The notes: generated by a model not told the origin, from the letters alone. 15,067 bases of DNA from Candidatus Methylomirabilota bacterium (GCA_028869615.1 JAGWRQ010000030.1:1-15067); one strand, 5' to 3'. Positions 1 through 6,864 are shown, numbered from the stretch's first letter. Program-made: numbers and translations.

Positions 1-392
1 GGCAGGCGGCGCAGGTCGGGGTGACCGGTCGGTACAAGGCCAAACAGATCATGAATCTCGCGCTCGAAACGGCTGGCCAGATACCAGCGGGTCGCCAGCG
101 ATGGGAATCGGCGGTCACCCTCCGGGACTGTCACCGACGCGACGATGAACAGATCGGCGCTTTCGATCTCGAAGAGGTAGCGTAACGTAAAGGTGTCGCG
201 CTCCGCGCGTGTATCCTCGGCTACGATCAGTTCAGGTTTCGCACAAAACCTGTCACGCACATAATCAGCAAACGCGGGTATCTCGTCCCGTTCGACACTT
301 ACTCGCACCTCCCGCGGAGGGTGCATCCGAAGGTCGGTCAGCTTCAGCGTCGTCGCGTGAAGCTGCCGGGTGACACTATTCAGATCAGGCAT
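1..392 (-). CDS. hyfG: Hyf-like complex large subunit, NuoC-like N-terminal part (partial)
   Basis: This is the N-terminal 130 residues of a HyfG/HycE-type subunit; the gene runs off the left edge. In this family the N-terminal 30-kDa (NuoC-like) domain helps dock the catalytic 49-kDa (NuoD-like) domain on the cytoplasmic side of a membrane complex. The visible part shows the 30-kDa signature: FEREIHDLFG at residues 109-118 and GHPDLRRL at 123-130. The ATG start overlaps the end of the upstream hyfF-like gene by 8 bp, so the two are translationally coupled. Only a weak purine-rich stretch precedes the start. The C-terminal part, where the two CxxC motifs that would bind a NiFe centre should lie, is outside the window, so it cannot be said whether this is a hydrogenase or a ligand-less relative (Ehr type). 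Family assignment is firm; catalytic activity is open. Confidence 0.88.
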   Translation of the reverse strand, partial: MPDLNSVTRQLHATTLKLTDLRMHPPREVRVSVERDEIPAFADYVRDRFCAKPELIVAEDTRAERDTFTLRYLFEIESADLFIVASVTVPEGDRRFPSLATRWYLASRFEREIHDLFGLVPTGHPDLRRL

Positions 393-1845
393 GGGAGACC
401 CCGAGCACCCTGAGCGCCTGCTCCAGGGCCTCTGCAATCGTGTGCGGGAACGTCAGTCCGAGCACAAGCAACAAGGCGAAATTGACCGCGAGCGGCGCCA
501 ACGACCATCTGAGCACATCTCCGTGCTCCACCTTCTCGGGGGGCGCCCCGTAGAGCATCTGGTTCACGCTGCCGAGCATACCGGCGAACACGACGGCGAG
601 CAGCGCCACCCCCAGCATCACCACCCACATGGGTCCGCTCTCCACGCCCGCGCGAAAGATAAGGAACTCACTCATGAATAGTCCGAAGGGGGGGAGACCC
701 AGCAGCGCAAGCGTACCCGCTGCAAAGGCGCCGGCCGTCAACGGCGACGCCCGCAACAGCCCGCGCACTCGCCGGATATCGGTGGTCTGATATTTCAGCA
801 GGATGTTTCCCGACAGGAGAAACAGCAATGACTTTGACAGCGCATGATTGATGACGTGCAGGAGCGCACCCAGGACGCCCCAGTAGCCTCCAAATCCCAG
901 TCCCATACAGATAATGCCGACGTGTTCGACGCTTGAATAGGCCAGCATGCGCTTGTAATTGCGCTGTCTGACGAGAAAGACCGCGGCCACGGCGAGCGAA
1001 AGCAGCCCGATACCCACAAACCATGGGGCGGTGAAGTTCGCGCCGACCGCGATATCCGCGATCGTCTTAAAACGCATCAGCGCGTAGAGTCCCACGTTGA
1101 GCAGGACGCCGGACATCAAGGCGCTAATCGGGGCGGGCGCCTCACTGTGGGCATCCGGCAGCCACGTGTGCATCGGCGCCAGGCCCGCCTTTGTCCCGTA
1201 GCCGACAAGGATAAAGGCGAAAGCGAGCCGAACCACCTGGGGATTTAGTGATGATGCGGCGGTCCGGAGCGAGGTCCAATTCACCGCAATCTCGCCCGCC
1301 CGCGAGGCGCCGGCGTAATACAGCAGCGCCGTACCGATGAAGGCGAGGGCGATGCCGACCGAGGAGAGGATGAGGTATTTGTAGGCCGCCTCCAAAGACC
1401 GGGGCGTGTTGTGCAGGTTCACCAGAAAGGCTGTCGCTAATGTCGTCCCTTCAATCGCCACCCACATAATACCGAGGTTGTCCGTCGTCACCGCCAGCAA
1501 CATCGTAAAGATAAACAGATGAAAGAGCCCAAAGAAACTCCGTACGCGGGTCAGATGAGTGTCGTCATACTCTGCCCGGATATAGCCAAGCCCGTACAGC
1601 GCGGCGATCGCCCCCAACAGGGTGATCACGACGACCATCAACGCCGAGAGCCCATCTGCGCGAAGCAGTCCCCAGACGGCAGTAGGCACCTCGCCCCGCC
1701 ACACTCGCGTGGCAATAATGAGACCGGCGGCCAGTCCGCCAAGCGCTGCGAGCGCGTGGATACACTCGAGCCACGTCCGCTGGCGTGCTAGGACCAGGAG
1801 GGCTGCCGCGATCAGCGGCATAAGCACCAGCGCGCCCAGTATCAC
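385..1845 (-). CDS. hyfF: Hyf-like complex membrane subunit, Mrp/NuoL-type (HyfF-like)
   Basis: A 486-residue, very hydrophobic antiporter-like subunit that would form a proton or sodium channel in the membrane arm. Family residues are present: a membrane Glu at E132 (WVAIEGTT), K219 in GYGTKAGLAPMHTWLPDAHS (216-234), H226, the SALMSGVLLNVGLYAL helix (241-256), the MLAYSSVEHVGI block (300-311), and H334/K338. At residue 250 an Asn stands where many NuoL/M/N proteins have Lys; from memory this is usual in HyfF. The GTG start shares GTGA with the stop of the hyfE-like gene. A good Shine-Dalgarno (CCTCC on the + strand at 1854-1858, 8-nt spacing) supports that GTG. Length fits HyfF (and M. tuberculosis Rv0086, about 476 aa from memory). 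The gene sits between hyfE and hyfG in one operon. Confidence 0.9.
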   Translation of the reverse strand: MILGALVLMPLIAAALLVLARQRTWLECIHALAALGGLAAGLIIATRVWRGEVPTAVWGLLRADGLSALMVVVITLLGAIAALYGLGYIRAEYDDTHLTRVRSFFGLFHLFIFTMLLAVTTDNLGIMWVAIEGTTLATAFLVNLHNTPRSLEAAYKYLILSSVGIALAFIGTALLYYAGASRAGEIAVNWTSLRTAASSLNPQVVRLAFAFILVGYGTKAGLAPMHTWLPDAHSEAPAPISALMSGVLLNVGLYALMRFKTIADIAVGANFTAPWFVGIGLLSLAVAAVFLVRQRNYKRMLAYSSVEHVGIICMGLGFGGYWGVLGALLHVINHALSKSLLFLLSGNILLKYQTTDIRRVRGLLRASPLTAGAFAAGTLALLGLPPFGLFMSEFLIFRAGVESGPMWVVMLGVALLAVVFAGMLGSVNQMLYGAPPEKVEHGDVLRWSLAPLAVNFALLLVLGLTFPHTIAEALEQALRVLGVSHA

Positions 1846-2501
1846 CCCTTGAGCCTCCCTAACCGGTCCACCTCAATCGAATCAAAATTCTCTTTGATGC
1901 GATAGATGAACACCTCCATGATCAGCACGGCCACCAGCAGATCAAGAAAAACTCCCAGTTCCACGATGAACGGCACCCCATACGTGGCCAGCAGCGCGAG
2001 CAGGAATATGCTGTTCTCCAGCATCAAGAAGCCGAGGATCTGCGTCAGTGCGCGCCGGCGATTCACCATCACGAAAAAGCCGATGAGCACGCCGGCAAAA
2101 GCGATCGGAATGGCTTCCGCGGTAGGGAGCGGGTTTGACGCGGCGACGGGGGCCATCACGTAAAATGCGATCACCACCAGGCTTCCGCATACCACCAGGG
2201 TCGCGGGCGTACCCAGATACGGCAAGGCGGCCGGCTGCAAACCGATCTTTGCCACCGCACGAGTGAGCACACGCGGAATGATGAATACCTTTAAGAGGGC
2301 CAGCGCCAGCGCAACACTGGACAACTCAATACTTCTCGTGTACGCGGCGACCGCCGCCGCCAGAATGGTCAGGGTCAGTGATTGTGCCGCGAATATCCGG
2401 ACCTGGCCGGCCAAGTCCCGGCGCACGATCAGCAAAAACGCCGTGCCCAGCGCCGCGAACGAGAGCAGCGTGACCAACTTCGGAAAGAGTTCGGCGACCA
2501 T
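1842..2501 (-). CDS. hyfE: Hyf-like complex small membrane subunit (HyfE-like)
   Basis: A 219-residue integral membrane protein with about seven hydrophobic segments, the size of HyfE (about 216 aa). HyfE resembles a NuoK-like module with extra N-terminal helices and sits in the membrane arm next to HyfF. The NuoK-like part is in the C-terminal half, with FFVMVNRRRALTQILGFLML followed by ENSIFLLAL, where the Glu lies in a membrane segment as in NuoK. The ATG start is 9 bp after the hyfC-like stop, and an AGG/GAG-rich Shine-Dalgarno overlaps that stop. The 3' end overlaps hyfF by 4 bp (GTGA). The match to HyfE rests on length, topology and neighbours as well as sequence. In other loci the same protein is named HycP-like. 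Confidence 0.85.
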   Translation of the reverse strand: MVAELFPKLVTLLSFAALGTAFLLIVRRDLAGQVRIFAAQSLTLTILAAAVAAYTRSIELSSVALALALLKVFIIPRVLTRAVAKIGLQPAALPYLGTPATLVVCGSLVVIAFYVMAPVAASNPLPTAEAIPIAFAGVLIGFFVMVNRRRALTQILGFLMLENSIFLLALLATYGVPFIVELGVFLDLLVAVLIMEVFIYRIKENFDSIEVDRLGRLKG

Positions 2502-2510
2502 TCACTCAAC

Positions 2511-3476
2511 CTATTTGACGAACAAAAATGAGATGACCGCCAACAGGGCAAGCGCAAACGATCCGCTCAACAGCGCCGGCAGACGGAACAGCCGCAACTT
2601 GGCCACCGCCGTCTCAAGCGCCGCCACCCCTACTGCGAGCGCGCCCACCTTCACGATAAGCGCGACAAAGGCCACAGCCAGCGCAAACGGCGTGACCGTC
2701 AGCGCGACGCCCCACGGCAAGAATAAGTTTGAGAGCAGCGCCAGGAAGATCAGCAATTTCATGCCCGCGGCCCACTCGATCAACATGAGATGTCGTCCCG
2801 AATACTCCAGCACCATTGCCTCGTGGATCATCGTTAGCTCCAGGTGCGTCGCAGGATTGTCAACCGGCAATCGCCCCGTCTCTGCAAGCGCCACGATGAA
2901 GAATGCCATAAATGCCAGCAGGTGTCCGGGGGTCAGCAGCAAAAGCGAATCGGATGCGCCGCGCCTGACAATCTCATCGAGACCCGTGTTCCCGGCGCGC
3001 AGCGCTATCGCGAAGATCGCGATCATCACGGTCGGCTCAGCCAGGGCGGCAACGGCCATCTCACGGCTCGATCCCATGCCGCCGAATGCGCTTCCGGCAT
3101 CCAGACCCGCCAGCGCCAGAAAGAAGGTGCCGAGCAGGAAAAGATACATCAGCACAATGATATTGCCGAGAAAGCCGAGCGGCGTGTGGGTTGTGAGCAG
3201 AGGCACGAGAAGCGCCGACAGGAGCATCGTCGCCGCAAGCAGATAGGGTGTAAACCGAAAGATCCACGAGGTGGTTTCCGACACGACCGCTTCTTTCGCC
3301 AGAAGCTTGCGCAGATCGGCGTATGGCTGCAGCACGCCGGCACCGCGCCGGCCCTGGAGCCTGGCTTTCACCCGCCGAACCAGCCCCACCAGGAGAGGCG
3401 CGCCAAGTCCGACCATAAGCAACTGGATCATCTCGATCAGAATTTTCGTGATCATTTGCTCTTCGCTACCGATCAT
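2511..3476 (-). CDS. hyfC: Hyf-like complex NuoH-like membrane subunit (HyfC/HycD-like)
   Basis: A 321-residue NuoH/HycD-family subunit that joins the membrane arm to the hydrophilic Fe-S arm. It carries the family loops: an Arg/Lys-rich stretch after the first helix (RRVKARLQGRRGAG, 33-46), FGGMGSSREM (131-140) with AEP (146-148), PVDNPATHLELTMIHEA (204-220), EYSG (224-227) and EWA (234-236). Length fits HycD/HyfC. Two start codons lie 21 bp apart (3476 and 3455) inside an imperfect 21-bp tandem duplication, each preceded by GAGCAA. The shorter form (MITKILIEM..., 314 aa) leaves a leader of more typical length, so the longer start is a choice, not a certainty. Unlike the other junctions in this operon, a 221-bp repeat-containing gap separates it from hyfB. 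Confidence 0.9.
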   Translation of the reverse strand: MIGSEEQMITKILIEMIQLLMVGLGAPLLVGLVRRVKARLQGRRGAGVLQPYADLRKLLAKEAVVSETTSWIFRFTPYLLAATMLLSALLVPLLTTHTPLGFLGNIIVLMYLFLLGTFFLALAGLDAGSAFGGMGSSREMAVAALAEPTVMIAIFAIALRAGNTGLDEIVRRGASDSLLLLTPGHLLAFMAFFIVALAETGRLPVDNPATHLELTMIHEAMVLEYSGRHLMLIEWAAGMKLLIFLALLSNLFLPWGVALTVTPFALAVAFVALIVKVGALAVGVAALETAVAKLRLFRLPALLSGSFALALLAVISFLFVK

Positions 3477-3491
3477 TTGCTCGCCGATACC
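3450..3491 (-). repeat. 21-bp imperfect tandem duplication at the hyfC start
   Basis: Two adjacent 21-bp units, 3450-3470 and 3471-3491, match at 18 of 21 positions. The first 12 bases of each (GATCATTTGCTC on the + strand) are identical. Each copy holds an ATG start with the same GAGCAA just upstream on the - strand. Because the unit is seven codons long, both starts are in the same frame and the protein gains the seven residues MIGSEEQ. Confidence 0.85.
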
Positions 3492-3495
3492 AATA

Positions 3496-3524
3496 CCCCA
3501 TGCGCCGGTGGCGCGCCTATGGGC
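3496..3524. repeat. Hairpin-forming inverted repeat in the hyfC leader
   Basis: A perfect 5-bp stem with a 3-nt loop, GCGCC-GGT-GGCGC (3502-3514), is flanked by a second inverted pair, CCCAT (3497-3501) and ATGGG (3519-3523). In the transcript of the - strand operon it lies just upstream of the hyfC ribosome binding region. No U-run follows, so it is not an obvious terminator. Its function is unknown. Confidence 0.5.
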
Positions 3525-3560
3525 ATGAAAGTGTGTTGCGAGACCGCGCCAAATACTGGC

Positions 3561-3660
3561 CCGTCATTGCGAGCGACCATCGGGAGCGCGGCAATCTCAC
3601 CGTCGTTGTTCTGAAGGGCTGTGAGATTGCTTCGGTCGCTCCGCTCCCTCGCAATGACGC
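3561..3660. repeat. Inverted pair of dispersed palindromic repeats (REP/BIME-like)
   Basis: Two about 40-bp units lie in opposite orientation. The left unit (3561-3600) starts CGTCATTGCGAG and ends GCAATCTCAC; the right unit (3621-3660) is its approximate reverse complement, reading GTGAGATTGC ... GCAATGACG. The outer 12 and inner 10 bases of the arms match exactly. The middle is a purine-rich core that differs between them. A degraded third piece (GGAGCAATGAC) lies near 3678-3688. Repeats with this CGTCATTGCGAG...GCAATCTCA pattern are, from general knowledge, scattered in intergenic spaces of several unrelated bacterial genomes. Here the pair could fold into a long hairpin in the mRNA between hyfB and hyfC. 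The rest of the 3477-3697 gap holds only this, the small hairpin and the start duplication. Confidence 0.8.
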
Positions 3661-3697
3661 AGGCAAGGGAGACCGTCGGAGCAATGACAAGGGTTCG

Positions 3698-5737
3698 CTA
3701 CCCAGCCAGCGCCAGCAGCACCACCAGAGCTATAAAGATATACAACAAATACAGATGCACGTTCCCCGACTGCACGATACGCGCCCGCTGCGCGCCCCAT
3801 TGCACAAGCCGGGAGATCGGACCGTACAACGCCTCCTCGAAGATCGAGCGCGCCTCATTGCGGTAGGCGATGGTCTCGATGAACAACCGGGATTCGGGAT
3901 GGAACTGGATGTCCAGCTCTTTCACCGGACGGTACAACAGACCAAATACCCGCTTGAACGGATTGGCGAACGCCGTCCCGGTATATTCAAAGCGCGCTGT
4001 CTGTACCGCGCGTCCGCACCCCCATGTCTCATACGCGCGCCACCCTGCGTTCGCGCCGATGACGCGTAGGGCGAGAGGAACCAGCGTGAGCAACGAGACG
4101 AGAGTGACCGCAATCCACAGGGGCGACACGACAGCGAACGCGTTATTGGCGACGACACCGTTCCAGTTGAAGCGCACATCAGCATATGTCCCTGTCAGGT
4201 CGGCTGCTGTCACATTGAGGAGGCGCAACAGACCAACCGGCGCGACCCCGAGCGCCAGGCACGCGACCGCCGACATCGCCATCGTCCCACGCATCATCCA
4301 CGGCGCCTCCCGCGCCTGTTCGGCCTGCTCGCTGCGCGGGAGCGCCAAAAAGGTAATGCCGAAGGCTTTCACGAAACAGGCTGCCGCGAGCCCGCTCGTC
4401 AACGCGAGCGCGGCGACCGACAGCGCGAAGAGCAGATTGGTCCCCGTGACCGAGATCTGGAAGCTGAGGAGCAGCGCCTGAAACATCAGCCATTCGCTGA
4501 TAAAGCCGTTAAACGGCGGCAACGCCGCAATCGCCACCGATCCGACAAGGAAATACGCGGCAGTCTGCGGCATCCGCTTGATGAGCCCGCCCATCTCCTC
4601 CATATTGCGGGTTCCGGTCGCATGCACCACGACGCCGGCGCCCATGAAGAGGAGGGGCTTGAACGTGGCGTGATTGAGCGTGTGATACAGGCCCGCCACC
4701 AGCGCCAGCGAGGCCAGGGCGTCGAGGTGGTAGCTCTTGAACAGCATCCCCGCCCCCACCCCGAGCAGGATAATGCCGATATTCTCGACGCTGGAATAGG
4801 CGAGCAGGCATTTGAGATCCTGCTCGACCAGCGCATATAATACGCCGAGCACCGCGCTTACCGCCGCGACGATCAGGACCGCGCCGCCCCACCAAGACGC
4901 GCCGATCCCGAGCCAGTCGAACCCGAGTCGTACCAACCCATAGATACCCACTTTGATCATCACCCCCGACATCAGGGCAGACACGTGACTGGGCGCTGCC
5001 GGATGGGCCCTGGGGAGCCAGATGTGCAGGGGAACCACGCCTGCCTTGGCCCCAAAGCCGAGCGCCAGCAGGACGAATACCGCATGGCGCATCGGACCAC
5101 TCAGTGTCGCCGAGGCGGCACGCCATTCACTCAGGTTCGTCGTACCGGTCTCATGTGCCATGAAGAGAAAGCCGATCAGCAGACATGCGAAGCCGGCATG
5201 CGTCATCACCAGATAGATCCAGCCCGCCTGCTGCGTCTCTCTGTGCTCCGCCTCTGTCATCACAAGGAAATACGACGCCAGCGACATCACCTCCCACATC
5301 ACCAGAAATGTCAGCACGTTGCGGGCCAGCACGACGAGCACCATCCCGGCGAGGAAGGCATTGAACCCAAGCCCCATCCCCCCCAGCGAATATCTTCCTT
5401 CATAGGCGCGGGTGTAGGCGATCGCATAGACCGCGGATGGGATCGCCGCCACCGCAATCACCAGGACAAAGAATGCGCTGAGGCGATCCATACCGAGGGA
5501 GAGTCCGCCGACAGGAAGGAGCGCCGGGATCATTACATCCAGCGTGCCGCCCGCCAGGCCCGCCGCGCCTAGCGCGAAGGCAGCCATGGCGCCGATGAGC
5601 GCGCAGGCATGCCCCACCCATCGCGATACGCCCGGCCGACGCGCCGCCAACACCGCCCCTGCTGCGCCGACGCCGAAGCCCCCAAGTGTCAGGAGCAGCA
5701 GGTCCAGCGTGGCCGTCTCACTGAGTGCCATCGTCAC
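3698..5737 (-). CDS. hyfB: Hyf-like complex large antiporter-like membrane subunit (HyfB-like)
   Basis: A 679-residue protein with many membrane segments and a long C-terminal extension, the usual form of HyfB/HycC. Ion-channel residues can be seen: E149 (MWEVMSLASYFLVM), K231 and H238 in GAKAGVVPLHIWLPRAHP (229-245), K262 (SGVMIKVGIYGL), the LLAYSSVENIGI block (311-322), and H356/K360 (LNHATFKPLLFMGAG). The C-terminal part (about 600-679) has the HyfB-type segment FEYTGTAFANPFKRVFG and a last helix. It would pump ions in the membrane arm. The GTG start is chosen because it shares GTGA with the hyfI-like stop; an ATG two codons further in (5731) is possible. No clear Shine-Dalgarno is seen, which fits translation coupled to hyfI. 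Length agrees with about 640 aa for M. tuberculosis Rv0083 (from memory). Confidence 0.9.
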   Translation of the reverse strand: MTMALSETATLDLLLLTLGGFGVGAAGAVLAARRPGVSRWVGHACALIGAMAAFALGAAGLAGGTLDVMIPALLPVGGLSLGMDRLSAFFVLVIAVAAIPSAVYAIAYTRAYEGRYSLGGMGLGFNAFLAGMVLVVLARNVLTFLVMWEVMSLASYFLVMTEAEHRETQQAGWIYLVMTHAGFACLLIGFLFMAHETGTTNLSEWRAASATLSGPMRHAVFVLLALGFGAKAGVVPLHIWLPRAHPAAPSHVSALMSGVMIKVGIYGLVRLGFDWLGIGASWWGGAVLIVAAVSAVLGVLYALVEQDLKCLLAYSSVENIGIILLGVGAGMLFKSYHLDALASLALVAGLYHTLNHATFKPLLFMGAGVVVHATGTRNMEEMGGLIKRMPQTAAYFLVGSVAIAALPPFNGFISEWLMFQALLLSFQISVTGTNLLFALSVAALALTSGLAAACFVKAFGITFLALPRSEQAEQAREAPWMMRGTMAMSAVACLALGVAPVGLLRLLNVTAADLTGTYADVRFNWNGVVANNAFAVVSPLWIAVTLVSLLTLVPLALRVIGANAGWRAYETWGCGRAVQTARFEYTGTAFANPFKRVFGLLYRPVKELDIQFHPESRLFIETIAYRNEARSIFEEALYGPISRLVQWGAQRARIVQSGNVHLYLLYIFIALVVLLALAG

Positions 5738-6297
5738 GTAATTGAGCCATCTGTGGATCGAATATACTGAGGGTGACCCCGCATCTCGAGCGCCGCCAGG
5801 ATCCCGGCTAAGATCCTCGACGGGGGCGGCGGGCAGCCGCCAACGACCACATCGACCGGCACAACGGCCGACACCGGCCCCACCACCCCATAGCCGCCCG
5901 CGAAGATCCCGCAGTCCCTGGCGCAGTCGCCGACGGCGACCACGATCTTTGGATCAGGGGTCGCGTCATAGGTGCGCTTGAGGGGATCGGCCATATTGCG
6001 CGTCACCGGGCCCGTAACCAGCAAACAATCCGCGTGGCGCGGCGAGGCGACAAAATGCATCCCAAACCGCTCCAAGTCGTAGTAGGGATTATTCAGCGCC
6101 CCGATCTCCAACTCGCACCCGTTGCATGAGCCCGCGTCCACCTCGCGGATGTGGAGCGAACGGCCAAGGAGGCGCTGCGCGCGCTCGTCAACCTGCCGCG
6201 CGAGGGCCTCGATCTGTCCGTCGTCATGTGTCCTTGCCGGCGGCTCAGTCACCACCGGTGTTGTCCAGATTTTTCTCCAGAGTGCCAGCATCTTCAT
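5734..6297 (-). CDS. hyfI: Hyf-like complex NuoB-like Fe-S subunit (HyfI-like)
   Basis: A 187-residue NuoB-family (20-kDa) subunit that would bind the proximal [4Fe-4S] cluster next to the large-subunit active site. The cluster Cys are visible: CNGCE (C58, C61), GDCARDCG (C125, C129) and GGCPPPP (C155). The C-x2-C spacing at the first site is that of hydrogenase-type small subunits; complex I NuoB has adjacent Cys there, which argues against a NADH dehydrogenase. C129 is an extra Cys near the cluster. The first about 48 residues are a soluble extension before the fold. The ATG at 6297 follows a weak AAGAGA; a second ATG two codons in is possible. It follows arsR by 44 bp and overlaps hyfB by 4 bp, so it is the first structural gene of the operon. 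Confidence 0.9.
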   Translation of the reverse strand: MKMLALWRKIWTTPVVTEPPARTHDDGQIEALARQVDERAQRLLGRSLHIREVDAGSCNGCELEIGALNNPYYDLERFGMHFVASPRHADCLLVTGPVTRNMADPLKRTYDATPDPKIVVAVGDCARDCGIFAGGYGVVGPVSAVVPVDVVVGGCPPPPSRILAGILAALEMRGHPQYIRSTDGSIT

Positions 6298-6341
6298 CCG
6301 GGTTCTCTTATGGCCTCACCGCGCCGATGCCTTTATCCCTC

Positions 6342-6692
6342 TCAACGGCGCTTGGGCGTCTGCGCCTGCTCAAGTCGTATCTCCTCGAGCATCCCGCGAA
6401 CGCCGATCAAGTGGTTGTTGAAGATCTCCCTGGCCGCGTCGAGCAGCTTAAAGATGGACGGGTCGCTCACGGAATAGTAGACGCTCGACCCCTCTTTACG
6501 GGCCGCCACAATCCCCTTATTGCGAAGGACTGCAAGTTGCTGCGAGGCGTTGGCCGGCTCAACCGAGAATCGCTGGCTGATCTCGTTCACCGTGAGCTCT
6601 CCTGTCCGCAACGCATCCAGGATCGAGATTCGCAACGGGTGCGCCAGCGCCTTAAAGAAGTCCGCCTTAAAGTTGCTCAGTTGTTGTCTCAT
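6342..6692 (-). CDS. ArsR/SmtB-family regulator of the Hyf-like operon (Rv0081-like)
   Basis: A 116-residue winged-helix repressor. The fold is clear: FFKALAHPLRISILDAL (12-28), the recognition helix region TVNEISQRFSVEPANASQQLAVLR (34-57) and a beta wing, IVAARKEGSSVYYSV (61-75). It contains no cysteine at all, so it cannot use the thiol metal site of ArsR/SmtB or the disulfide switch of the SqrR/BigR type. From memory it resembles M. tuberculosis Rv0081, a hypoxia-linked ArsR protein that heads a similar gene cluster. The frame stays open further upstream, but the start at 6692 (MRQQLSNFKADFF) is chosen because the family begins there and the upstream part is the AT-rich promoter. It is probably the first gene of the operon, controls it and represses itself. 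The signal is unknown. Confidence 0.88.
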   Translation of the reverse strand: MRQQLSNFKADFFKALAHPLRISILDALRTGELTVNEISQRFSVEPANASQQLAVLRNKGIVAARKEGSSVYYSVSDPSIFKLLDAAREIFNNHLIGVRGMLEEIRLEQAQTPKRR

Positions 6693-6723
6693 CGGTTTCC
6701 CGGGCCCATACAGTTTCCAATTA

Positions 6724-6735
6724 TTGCATCTGCAA
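6724..6735. promoter_or_regulatory. Short dyad upstream of arsR
   Basis: Perfect inverted repeat TTGCA-TC-TGCAA in an AT-rich stretch between the arsR promoter and its start codon. It touches the neighbouring 20-bp dyad and could be a second half of an ArsR operator. This is inference from position and symmetry only. Confidence 0.4.
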
Positions 6736-6754
6736 GTATGCTTATATTTATACT
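6735..6754. promoter_or_regulatory. Candidate ArsR operator
   Basis: A 20-bp dyad of the form AGTAT-N3-TATA-N3-ATACT. It covers the likely -10 box of the arsR operon promoter, the expected place for an autorepressor site. The arms are perfect and the centre TATA is self-complementary. ArsR-family proteins bind as dimers to such AT-rich dyads; the assignment to this ArsR is inferred. Confidence 0.5.
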
Positions 6755-6773
6755 CATTGTTCGCTCTTGTCAA
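6747..6773 (-). promoter_or_regulatory. Promoter of the arsR-hyf-like operon
   Basis: On the - strand a perfect TTGACA -35 box (6768-6773) is followed after 15 nt by TATAAA (6747-6752), five of six matches to the -10 consensus. The 15-nt spacing is short; a poorer -10 (TAAATA, 6745-6750) gives 17 nt. The -10 lies inside the dyad at 6735-6754. Confidence 0.55.
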
Positions 6774-6813
6774 GGGCTCGACGTCGGTCTTTGCCCTTAC
6801 ACTTTCCAAAAAC

Positions 6814-6842
6814 CTCACAGTTTTGGGATACTGACATACAAT
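6814..6842 (+). promoter_or_regulatory. Promoter of the SAM methyltransferase gene
   Basis: CTCACA (6814-6819, four of six matches) and TACAAT (6837-6842, five of six) are 17 nt apart, and transcription would start near 6849, a few bases before the ribosome binding site. An inverted repeat CCAAAA-N9-TTTTGG (6806-6826) covers the -35 box and might be a regulator site. Confidence 0.45.
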
Positions 6843-6864
6843 ACAGTCGAGAAAAGAGGTGCTG

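Noticed and set aside
2263..3246. A 327-codon open frame on the + strand opposite hyfE and hyfC.
   Set aside because: It is rich in Ser/Ala/Thr/Arg with no recognisable domain, spans two well-supported genes and their junction, and is the usual mirror frame of GC-rich coding DNA.
2844..3614. A 256-codon + strand open frame rich in Gln, Arg and His.
   Set aside because: It is antisense to hyfC and runs into the repeat gap; its composition is that of a mirror frame of a membrane protein gene.
3561..3660. CRISPR array or insertion sequence end.
   Set aside because: There is only one inverted pair, no regular spacers, no transposase gene and no target-site duplication that can be seen; a REP/BIME-like element fits better.
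1..6297. NADH dehydrogenase (complex I) operon.
   Set aside because: The NuoB-like protein has CxxC in place of adjacent Cys, HyfB/HyfE-type subunits are present, and the order is that of Hyf-like clusters with an ArsR gene; no nuoE, F, G or I-like gene is visible.
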